A stretch of 58,984 nt of DNA. It comes from JBDZVM01 sp040255675. GTDB taxonomy: Bacteria; Actinomycetota; Actinomycetes; Acidothermales; Acidothermaceae. The DNA lies in assembly GCA_040255675.1 (NCBI GenBank), contig JBDZVM010000024.1, forward strand, positions 1-58,984, read 5' to 3'. Shown one piece after another: positions 1 to 6,831 of this stretch. Made by a program: the position numbers and the translations under genes. Below the pieces are notes generated by a model. The model was not told the origin of the DNA. It ran no database searches and was given only the letters and a program-made list of their open reading frames with translations. Every line of letters starts with the position of its first letter. The stretch's first letter is position 1.

Positions 1-1
1 A

Positions 2-1510
2 ATGGGATGGTATTCGTATCGGCCGCGTGGCGACGCGCCACGCCCGGGAGTGCAGGCGCCGTCTTGGCACGCCTCCGCGGCAACGGCCAACCAAGACGCT
101 ACGCCCGAGTTGGCAGACGTTTCTCGCATGGCTCGACGCCTCGTACGGCGATTTGTGGCGACGGCCCGAGCCGACGCACTGCCCACGCTGCAATCGGTGT
201 TGCGTGCGCACTTCGGCTCGCCCGCAGACGCGTTACCTGTCGTCTCCGAGAATTGGCCGCCTTTCGAACATGTCAATGTGCAACTCGGGCTCGAGGGCTG
301 GCTCGCGACCGTGCGCCGTAGCTTCCAACTCATCGGTATCACCGGGTTTCAGCACCGCATGTTCGTGCTGGCGGATTTGCTCGGTGACGAAATGGCGATG
401 CACGGGCCCGGCATGGGCAGTGTCGCGATGGCAAATCAGCCAAGCGGTCCTGGCGGGCAGACGTATCCGTGCGTGCAGTGTGGCCTCTACCTTGTCGAAA
501 CCGACACCGGGCGCCTGGCCATCTTGCTGCGCGGTAGCGATAGTCGCGGACCTCAACAAAGCGTTTCACTCGAGGTTATGGCTCAGGACGCCGATCAGGC
601 GGCGGAGGCGCTCGCCGAGATTCGAGAGATAGCTCGGGAGCGCAGCGTATTCCGGCGCCAGGTGCTTTCTTTCGGATCGGAGATGCTTGGTCCGGGCCAG
701 GCGCCGATCACCTTTCACGAGCGTCCGACGCTGGAGCGCGACGGTCTCGTATTGCCTGAAGGATTGCTCGAGGCGATCGAGCGACACGTCGTCGGAATCG
801 GAAAGCATCGACTGCGCCTGCTCGCGAGCGGGCAGCATCTCAAACGAGGATTGTTGCTGCACGGACCACCCGGCACCGGCAAGACCCACACGATTCGCTA
901 CCTGAGCGGCAAGTTAGTTGATCACACTATCGTCATCTTGTCAGGCAACGCGCTGCAATTTGTTACGGCGGCGTGCTCGATCGCGCGAACTCTCGCGCCC
1001 GCCGTGGTCGTGATCGAGGATGTCGATCTCATCGCCGAACAGCGAGGCATGCACCCGGGTCATCATCCGATGCTGTTCCAACTCTTGAACGAGATGGACG
1101 GCCTAGGTGAAGACGTCGACGTCACTTTTGTTCTGACGACGAATCGTGCCGATTTGCTGGAGCCCGCCCTCGCCGCACGACCCGGCCGTATCGACCTGGC
1201 TGTTGGCTTCACCATGCCCGACGACAGCGCTCGGCGGCGGTTGCTGGAGCTGTATCGAGGCAATCTCGATCTGCGCCTGACCGATGTCGACACCGTCGTC
1301 GCTCGCACCGAAGGTGTCACGGCTTCCTTCCTCAAGGAACTATTGCGTCGCGCGGCGGTATTCGCCGCCGAAGACGACAGTGCTGGTCGCGGGGCGATCC
1401 TCGTTACGGACGATGCGATGACCGCCTCGCTTGACAGCTTGTTAGGTGAGCAAGAGGCGCTGACCCGATCGTTGCTTGGTAACGCTGCTCGTGATCAGGA
1501 CGACGCCTGA
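2..1510 (+). CDS. AAA+ ATPase, CDC48/FtsH-like ATPase core (5' end at window edge)
   Basis: The C-terminal half is a complete AAA+ module: Walker A GPPGTGKT at about residues 288-295, Walker B VVVIEDVD at about 335-342, a sensor-1-like TTNR, and an ARPGRID arginine/sensor-2 region. The lid follows and ends near residue 500. The N-terminal ~230 residues have no fold I recognise; they include a CVQC pair near residue 159. The frame is open from base 2, so the gene may begin upstream; an internal ATG at 128 is another possible start. Such single-AAA proteins remodel or unfold protein substrates, but nothing here names the substrate. There is no protease domain, so it is not FtsH. A DUF2231 membrane gene follows. 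Confidence 0.8.
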   Translation: MGWYSYRPRGDAPRPGVQAPSWHASAATANQDATPELADVSRMARRLVRRFVATARADALPTLQSVLRAHFGSPADALPVVSENWPPFEHVNVQLGLEGWLATVRRSFQLIGITGFQHRMFVLADLLGDEMAMHGPGMGSVAMANQPSGPGGQTYPCVQCGLYLVETDTGRLAILLRGSDSRGPQQSVSLEVMAQDADQAAEALAEIREIARERSVFRRQVLSFGSEMLGPGQAPITFHERPTLERDGLVLPEGLLEAIERHVVGIGKHRLRLLASGQHLKRGLLLHGPPGTGKTHTIRYLSGKLVDHTIVILSGNALQFVTAACSIARTLAPAVVVIEDVDLIAEQRGMHPGHHPMLFQLLNEMDGLGEDVDVTFVLTTNRADLLEPALAARPGRIDLAVGFTMPDDSARRRLLELYRGNLDLRLTDVDTVVARTEGVTASFLKELLRRAAVFAAEDDSAGRGAILVTDDAMTASLDSLLGEQEALTRSLLGNAARDQDDA

Positions 1511-1567
1511 CGCGCTTTCGGCACCCGAGCGTCGATGATCTCAAGTGGGCGCGGGTACTTACGAAGC

Positions 1568-2032
1568 ATGAATGGACGAACGCCGACCGGCCGCGGCGGA
1601 GTGCCCTTTCACGCGTTGCTGGCGCCGTTGCCCGTCGGTGCTTTCCTATCATCGCTGATCTTCGACATACTTACCTGGACCCGGGCAGATGGTCTCCCTT
1701 ACCTCGTCGATGGCGCGTTCTGGCTCATCGGCACCGGCTTGATCAGCGGACTCCTCGCCGCCATTGCCGGCGTGGTGGATTTAGGTTCGATCGCCCGCCA
1801 TGCTCCTGCATTTCGGACGGCGGTGATACACCTCGTCTTCAATCTGACGGCGGCGATCCTTTTCGGTATCGGCTATGCCTGGCGAGCTGGCGCCCACGTC
1901 GAACTCGACAAGACGAGGCCGGGGCAGCTCGCGTTGAGTGCCGTCGCGGCCGTCGTGCTCATTGCTGCCCTCTTCTCGGGTGTCAAGCTGACGTACCGTC
2001 ACGGTGTTCGAGTTGTAGGGCGAGCCAACTGA
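1568..2032 (+). CDS. DUF2231-type membrane protein
   Basis: About 154 residues with four hydrophobic segments. The family signature is an N-terminal PFHALLAPLPVGAF segment and a C-terminal GVKLTYRHGVRV segment, both typical of DUF2231 inner-membrane proteins. Function of the family is not established. The ATG at 1568 is preferred because it places the first conserved segment about 12 residues in; an in-frame ATG at 1535 would add 11 residues. Neither has a clear ribosome binding site. A palindromic element starts 13 bases after its stop. Confidence 0.72.
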   Translation: MNGRTPTGRGGVPFHALLAPLPVGAFLSSLIFDILTWTRADGLPYLVDGAFWLIGTGLISGLLAAIAGVVDLGSIARHAPAFRTAVIHLVFNLTAAILFGIGYAWRAGAHVELDKTRPGQLALSAVAAVVLIAALFSGVKLTYRHGVRVVGRAN

Positions 2033-2044
2033 GTCGTTTCCGCA

Positions 2045-2094
2045 TGATCGCGAAGACTTTTACCCTCATAGGTGCCGATAAGTCTTCGTGATCA
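2045..2094. repeat. Palindromic intergenic element, copy 1 of 3
   Basis: Two 15-base arms (TGATCGCGAAGACTT and AAGTCTTCGTGATCA, 14 of 15 pairing) flank a 20-base loop. Copies 2 (40420) and 3 (42680) share the TGATCACGAA-type ends. This copy lies 13 bases past the stop of the DUF2231 gene and 40 bases before the DinB gene, so it could act as a terminator-like hairpin, but there is no U-tract. No coding potential. Confidence 0.7.
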
Positions 2095-2133
2095 CAGGTT
2101 GCGCGGCGAGACGGCTACGACCACGATGGTGAA

Positions 2134-2685
2134 ATGACGACACCGCAACATCGCGCCGACCTGTTCCTGGATCCGGCGACAGACCCTCGCGACGGTGGCC
2201 CGACGCTTGGCGACGAGCGGACGACGCTCACCGAATTCCTGCGGTGCCAGCGTCTGACGTTACAAATCAAGTGCGAGGGCCTCGACGCCGAGCAGCTTGC
2301 TCGCCGCGCGGTTGAGCCGTCGACAATGTCACTACTAGGCCTGGTCCGCCATATGGCCGAGGTCGAACGCGGATGGTTTCGGCGACGATTCGCGCAACAA
2401 GACGCGCCGAAGCGCTATCAAACCGAAGCCGAGCCAGATGGTGATTTTGACGGTGCCATCGCAGACCAAGCCGTCGTCGACGAGGCGTGGGCCGCGTGGC
2501 GCGACGAAGTTGCCTTCGCCGAGCAATTCGTCAGCGACAACGAGTTGGATTTTGTTGGGCAGGACAGTCGCGGAAACCCTGTATCGCTACGTGAACTTCT
2601 GGTCCACATGGTCGAGGAATACGCGCGGCACAACGGGCACGCGGACTTATTGCGCGAGCGTATCGACGGCCGTTTGGGCCAGTAA
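2134..2685 (+). CDS. DinB/DUF664 family protein, probable mycothiol-type transferase
   Basis: 183 residues. The central part (LLGLVRHMAEVERGWFRRRF, about residues 68-87) and the C-terminal LVHMVEEYARHNGHADLLRE segment match the four-helix DinB fold, with His residues at the positions expected for the metal triad (HMAE, HM, H-x-x-HADLLRE). In mycothiol producers this branch (DUF664) is usually assigned as thiol-dependent transferases or detoxification enzymes; the substrate here is unknown. The gene converges on the DUF62 gene, with one base between the stop codons. Confidence 0.75.
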   Translation: MTTPQHRADLFLDPATDPRDGGPTLGDERTTLTEFLRCQRLTLQIKCEGLDAEQLARRAVEPSTMSLLGLVRHMAEVERGWFRRRFAQQDAPKRYQTEAEPDGDFDGAIADQAVVDEAWAAWRDEVAFAEQFVSDNELDFVGQDSRGNPVSLRELLVHMVEEYARHNGHADLLRERIDGRLGQ

Positions 2686-2686
2686 T

Positions 2687-3475
2687 CTATTCCGGCGATA
2701 TCTCGACGACGGCGCCCGGCCGAACACGCAACATGTCGCGCGCGGAGCCCCCGTTCACGCCGACTGCTACGCAGCTTGAAGAGTCGACGAACACCACCAG
2801 CGAACCGGGATCGACCGCGCCGAAGGTGCGCTCGAAAACCGCGTGAACGGCCGGCGCACCGCCGACGCGTACGGTCAACCGTGAGCCGATGTGCCATGGA
2901 TGCGTTCTGGCGGCGAGCTGAACATTTCCGAAGCGGTCGATCGAAAGGATTTCGGCGCGCACGCTGGTGCCGTCAACGTCGACGAACGGCTCGGGTAGCC
3001 GCACGAGCGAGCGGACGTCGATGCGCGGCCCTACGTCTGAAAGAGCGGTGTCGGTAGCAAGGTGGGCGGCGGTGGGAGAAAAGACGTCGCGGCCGTGAAA
3101 CGTCGCCGAGACCGGTTTCCTCCACAGGCCTGCGTTGGTGATTTCGTGCGCGGCCTCGATACCGCCGAGTGCTTCCGCCGCTGGCAATAAAAGCCCGTTA
3201 TCCGGTCCGACGAGCACAGAATTGTCGGCAGATATCGCGATCGCACGTCGTGTGGTGCCGACACCGGGATCGACGATGCCCACGTGCACGCCCTCAGGCA
3301 GGTACGGCACCGCCTGAGCGAGAAGCACGCTCCCACGGCGAATATCGCCGGGTGGAACGAGATGCGTGATATCGATGACCCTTACCGCGGGCGCAATCGT
3401 CGCGATGACGCCATGACACGCGGCGACGAAAGCGTCGTCCAGACCGAAATCGGTGAGTAAGCTAACGCAACGCAT
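2687..3475 (-). CDS. SAM hydroxide adenosyltransferase (DUF62 family)
   Basis: 262 residues, the usual length. The N-terminus (SLLTDFGLDDAFVAACHGVI) carries the conserved Asp used to bind adenosine. The central GIVDPGVGT and GPDNGLL motifs are diagnostic of the DUF62/fluorinase superfamily, and a SIDRFGNVQL motif opens the C-terminal domain. Members without a halide site hydrolyse S-adenosylmethionine to adenosine and methionine; the fluorinase-specific loop is not evident, so hydrolase is the better call. It stands alone on the minus strand, divergent from the PIG-L gene. Confidence 0.85.
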   Translation of the reverse strand: MRCVSLLTDFGLDDAFVAACHGVIATIAPAVRVIDITHLVPPGDIRRGSVLLAQAVPYLPEGVHVGIVDPGVGTTRRAIAISADNSVLVGPDNGLLLPAAEALGGIEAAHEITNAGLWRKPVSATFHGRDVFSPTAAHLATDTALSDVGPRIDVRSLVRLPEPFVDVDGTSVRAEILSIDRFGNVQLAARTHPWHIGSRLTVRVGGAPAVHAVFERTFGAVDPGSLVVFVDSSSCVAVGVNGGSARDMLRVRPGAVVEISPE

Positions 3476-3568
3476 CGATCACCTCGCCGCTCGCGCTGGC
3501 GTTCTGCACCCCGACGTCGCTCAATGTACTTGCTCGCATCGAGGTTCGGCCGCGTTAGAGTGCGAAGC

Positions 3569-4303
3569 ATGACCGAAACACCGCCGTCAGTGGAGCCGCT
3601 CGACGAATCGTGGACGAGTGCGCTCGCGATCGTGGCGCACCCCGACGACCTCGAGTACGGTACAGCCGCCGCTGTTGCCCGATGGACGTCGCAGGGCAAA
3701 CGCGTCGTGTATTGCCTGGCAACGAGCGGCGAGGCCGGCATCGACGCAATAGCGCCGGAGCGCAGCGGCCCCTTGCGTGAGCAAGAGGAACGCGACGGCG
3801 CGGCCAAGGTCGGTGTTGACGTCGTCGAGTTTCTCGGTCATCCCGACGGTGTGCTCGAATACGGGTTGTCGTTGCGCCGCGACATTGCGCGGGCAGTGCG
3901 ACGCCATCGCCCCGACGTCGTCCTCACCATCAACTACCGCGACTCGTGGGGGCCCGGAACGGCAAACCAGGCCGATCACATCGCGTGCGGCCGAGCAGTG
4001 GTCGACGGCGTGCGCGATGCCGGGAACAGGTGGGTATTTCGTGAACTGCTCGACGAAGGGCTGGAGCCGCATAAGACCGCCAAGCTTCTGGTGAGCGGAA
4101 CGCTCGACGCCACCCACGGAGTCGACATTACCGACTACTTCGAGGCAGGCATCGCGTCGCTCGAAGCCCATTCAGAATATCTGCGCGGTCTTGGCGACGG
4201 GCCGATGTCCGACCCGCGCGAGTTCCTCGAATCCTTCGCCCGCCAGACCGGAACCCGTATGGGGTGCCGCTACGCGGTTGCCTTCGAGGTCATCAGCCTT
4301 TAG
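3569..4303 (+). CDS. PIG-L family zinc N-deacetylase
   Basis: About 244 residues from the ATG at 3569; a longer reading from 3524 adds 15 unconserved residues. The zinc motif AHPDD is at about residues 22-26, followed by ATSGEAG and a downstream NQADHIACGRAV segment supplying the third zinc ligand. This LmbE-like fold deacetylates GlcNAc-type substrates, as in mycothiol (MshB) and mycothiol-conjugate (Mca) pathways. The protein is shorter than MshB or Mca (about 290-300 residues), so I keep the family-level call. Confidence 0.8.
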   Translation: MTETPPSVEPLDESWTSALAIVAHPDDLEYGTAAAVARWTSQGKRVVYCLATSGEAGIDAIAPERSGPLREQEERDGAAKVGVDVVEFLGHPDGVLEYGLSLRRDIARAVRRHRPDVVLTINYRDSWGPGTANQADHIACGRAVVDGVRDAGNRWVFRELLDEGLEPHKTAKLLVSGTLDATHGVDITDYFEAGIASLEAHSEYLRGLGDGPMSDPREFLESFARQTGTRMGCRYAVAFEVISL

Positions 4304-4362
4304 AGCGGCTCGACACCGCGCGACGTGAACGACGTCGCTTCGGAAGTGAGTGCGTTTCGCGC

Positions 4363-4833
4363 TCAGCCGGCGGCCACGAGGGCTAGGCCGAGCCCGACCA
4401 GGACGAGGGTGAGCGCGCCGATCGTCGACCGCAACGCGGCGGCAGAGCGTGCGCGGCGAGCGACGATTTCAGACGTTATTGCGGGATCTCCAGCGGCCGC
4501 CGTGCGTAGCCGTGTCATCGCCCGCGCTTGCCGGACGCCGACTGCCGTCGCGACGACGATCGCGGCTGCCACGGCCGTGGCGGATATGAGGGTCGCATCC
4601 CACGGCCGATCGCGCAGCAGCACCGCTCCGCCGACGACGGCGCACGCGAACGCCGCGGTGGTGACGCTGCCATACACGCGGCCGAGCAGCCGGAAGAAGG
4701 CCACTCGCTGGTCTGTGGAGAGCGTGCGATCGGCGACGCGCGTGACGACGATCAACGTCACGTAGCCGCCGACCCATACTGCCGCGCCCAGGAAAAGTAC
4801 GACCGCAGCGATCGCGTTGACGAGCCCGGACAT
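4363..4833 (-). CDS. Small membrane protein with four hydrophobic segments
   Basis: About 156 residues from the ATG at 4833 (MSGLVNAIAAVV...), chosen because the first helix starts there; the reading to 4911 adds a basic, unconserved leader overlapping osmC. Four hydrophobic segments are visible with an Ala/Val-rich C-terminus. It resembles the CopD/DUF4149-like class in layout only. It begins 14 bases after the OsmC stop on the same strand, so the two are probably co-transcribed. Function not recognised. Confidence 0.6.
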   Translation of the reverse strand: MSGLVNAIAAVVLFLGAAVWVGGYVTLIVVTRVADRTLSTDQRVAFFRLLGRVYGSVTTAAFACAVVGGAVLLRDRPWDATLISATAVAAAIVVATAVGVRQARAMTRLRTAAAGDPAITSEIVARRARSAAALRSTIGALTLVLVGLGLALVAAG

Positions 4834-4847
4834 CGTTGAATCCGCCG

Positions 4848-5288
4848 TCAGTCTTCCAGCTCGGCCTTGGCGGTGATCGTGGCACCCGCGAACAACCGTG
4901 ACACCGGGCACAGTGCGCTCGCCTCGTCAACCACGGACTGGAAGCGCGACGGGTCGATGCCTTCGATCCGCGCTCGCACGCTAACCGCCGACGACACGAT
5001 GGTCGGGACGCCGTCGACGTCGTCCAGGGTGACCGTTGCGGACACCTCGAGTTGCTCAGGCGTGACGTGATGCTCGCCGAGCTTGAGCGCGAGCGCCATC
5101 GAAAAGCATGAGGAATGCGCTGCCGCGGCGAGTTCTTCGGGGCTTGTCAAGCCGCCGGGCTCTTCGGTGCGCGCGGCCCACGTGACGGGCAACTGCGAAA
5201 TCGCACCGCTGTTCCCGGTGATCGCGCCCTTGCCGGTTGCAAGACCACCATTCCAGATCGTGGTTGCTGTGCGTTCGGCGATTGCCAT
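4848..5288 (-). CDS. OsmC/Ohr family peroxiredoxin
   Basis: 146 residues, the family's length. The two redox cysteines are visible in SCFSMAL (about residues 60-66) and ALCPVSR near residue 126; the arrangement with PEELAAAAHSSCF is of the OsmC branch rather than Ohr. These enzymes reduce organic hydroperoxides in the cytoplasm. The start at 5288 gives MAIAERTATTIWNGGL, the usual N-terminus. A small membrane gene follows in the same transcription unit. Confidence 0.88.
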   Translation of the reverse strand: MAIAERTATTIWNGGLATGKGAITGNSGAISQLPVTWAARTEEPGGLTSPEELAAAAHSSCFSMALALKLGEHHVTPEQLEVSATVTLDDVDGVPTIVSSAVSVRARIEGIDPSRFQSVVDEASALCPVSRLFAGATITAKAELED

Positions 5289-5396
5289 GGTTGCCTCCGA
5301 GGGGTTCGCCCGTGACGGCGAGGTTTTTTACTACCCTACTCAGATTTACCGTGCCGGCTAACCGCACTGGGTAAATGGAGCTGCCCGCCTGTGTTG

Positions 5397-6086
5397 CTAC
5401 GCGGGCGAACTCTCGCCAGGGGCGGTAAGCGCCGCCGCATTCGCGGGTGAGGCCGCCTGCTCCGACCCGCTCGCGAAGATCGCGCGCACGGTCGCGGCGA
5501 AGCCGAAAAAGAGCAGTGCGAAACCAACAGCCGCCACGTAGTGCTTGCCCGACCCAAAACCCGCGGCCTGGACGACGGCTCCGACGATGACGACGGCGCC
5601 GGCCCACTTCGGCACGCTGGTCTTGAGGAGGGCCACACCGAGCAGGATCATGCCGATGTCGTTGAGCACCGAGATCACGCCCGCCGTCGCGACCCCGCCG
5701 GAATCCAGCGGCTGGAGCAACGTGGTCGCCTGGTTTGTGCCAAGGCCCTCGGCAACGACCGACCCGGCGAGCTGGATGCCGTTGTCGAGCATCACCGCCA
5801 AGAGACCGAGGACCGCGACGACACCGCCGCTGACCGCTAACGCCATCGCCGATTTCGACGCGACGCCGGCGAGCCAGATCAATCCACCGACCAGCAGGAC
5901 CGCGCCGACCGCATTGACGGCAATCCCCGCGTGAACGGCACCCGCATGCGCGCTGATTGCGGCCGCCTGGTCGGCGGCCTTGTCGGAGATGGTGGGTTCG
6001 ATAAGAACCGACGCAAATCCGGCGAGCGCGCCCACGAGCAGGCATGCGGCACCGGCACGAGATAGCCAGAACAGTTTCTTGTGCAT
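5397..6086 (-). CDS. Integral membrane protein, six to seven hydrophobic segments
   Basis: About 229 residues from the ATG at 6086 (MHKKLFWLSRAG), which gives a basic N-terminus followed at once by a helix; the frame extends to 6107. Hydrophobic segments alternate with short Gly/Ala loops, and an acidic-free, Ala/Pro-rich tail ends the protein. No domain name can be assigned. It is a separate unit from osmC, with about 108 bases between them. Confidence 0.55.
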   Translation of the reverse strand: MHKKLFWLSRAGAACLLVGALAGFASVLIEPTISDKAADQAAAISAHAGAVHAGIAVNAVGAVLLVGGLIWLAGVASKSAMALAVSGGVVAVLGLLAVMLDNGIQLAGSVVAEGLGTNQATTLLQPLDSGGVATAGVISVLNDIGMILLGVALLKTSVPKWAGAVVIVGAVVQAAGFGSGKHYVAAVGFALLFFGFAATVRAIFASGSEQAASPANAAALTAPGESSPA

Positions 6087-6108
6087 GAGACGTCCTCTCC
6101 TTGACATA

Positions 6109-6831
6109 GCCGGTTGGCATTGCTGTACGGGTCGGCGCTCACCCTCCCGGGGGCGACCGAAAAGTATCGGATAGCGAGGCGGTTGTCCAGGGCCGCGCCA
6201 CGAACGCGCATGTTCCCCGTGGCCAAGGAAACCCTCGCTCTCGGGCTAGCGCAGGCACGCTCGCGTGCGCGCAGGGTGTCGCGGTGAGGCGCGCGCACAT
6301 TGGAGGTATCGCCTTGGTAACGACAGCAGTCGCGATATTTGCGTTTGCCGCGCTTCGCGACTTCGTGCGGCCGGCAGCCGCGCCCGTAAACGGGCTACCC
6401 CGCCGTCCGATGGTGCGAGCCATGTACCAACTGTCAGGGAGTGTGCTCGTTCGCGGCCGTCGTCGTGGCAATTCTGGAGGTCGCAGTGCGTGTCACGTTC
6501 GGTGTGCCGCCGTAGCTGGGTGGCTACGACACAATCGTCGTCGCTGCCGGGGGGTTGTCGGCATGTGGTCGCGCCCTCCGTTCGGGCGATGGTGGACAAG
6601 AACCTAACGGATGGCGTGCTTAGCGAGGTGTACCGCGACAAAACCATAACCGTATACGCCGCGCGATCGCCACTGCACACTGTGACCGCCGCGCGGATCG
6701 CGGCGCAGCCGCCGGTTGATGCTACCGCGGCGTGCAAATCACTGGGAAACAAAGGAAAGAAAATCCTTGGGTCACGTCGCGAGTTATGTGAAGGGCACCA
6801 ACTCTGCCGTCGGGGCCTTCGGAACCCGCGA
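6109..6831. other. Long intergenic stretch, no confident gene
   Basis: Over 700 bases lie between the membrane gene at 5397-6086 and the 3' end of dnaB. Reading frames here use mixed third-position bases unlike the neighbours. The only candidate with a ribosome binding site is the weak one listed at 6314. No RNA gene, hairpin terminator or repeat stood out. Confidence 0.5.
6314..6607 (+). CDS. Doubtful small membrane-anchored hypothetical protein
   Basis: A GGAGG at 6302-6306 sits seven bases before a TTG that opens a 97-residue frame. Its start is hydrophobic (VTTAVAIFAFAAL), like one membrane helix, but the remainder is Arg/Trp/Gly-rich with poor codon bias. It could be a decayed gene or chance. 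Listed because the ribosome binding site and hydrophobic start coincide. Confidence 0.18.
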   Translation: MVTTAVAIFAFAALRDFVRPAAAPVNGLPRRPMVRAMYQLSGSVLVRGRRRGNSGGRSACHVRCAAVAGWLRHNRRRCRGVVGMWSRPPFGRWWTRT

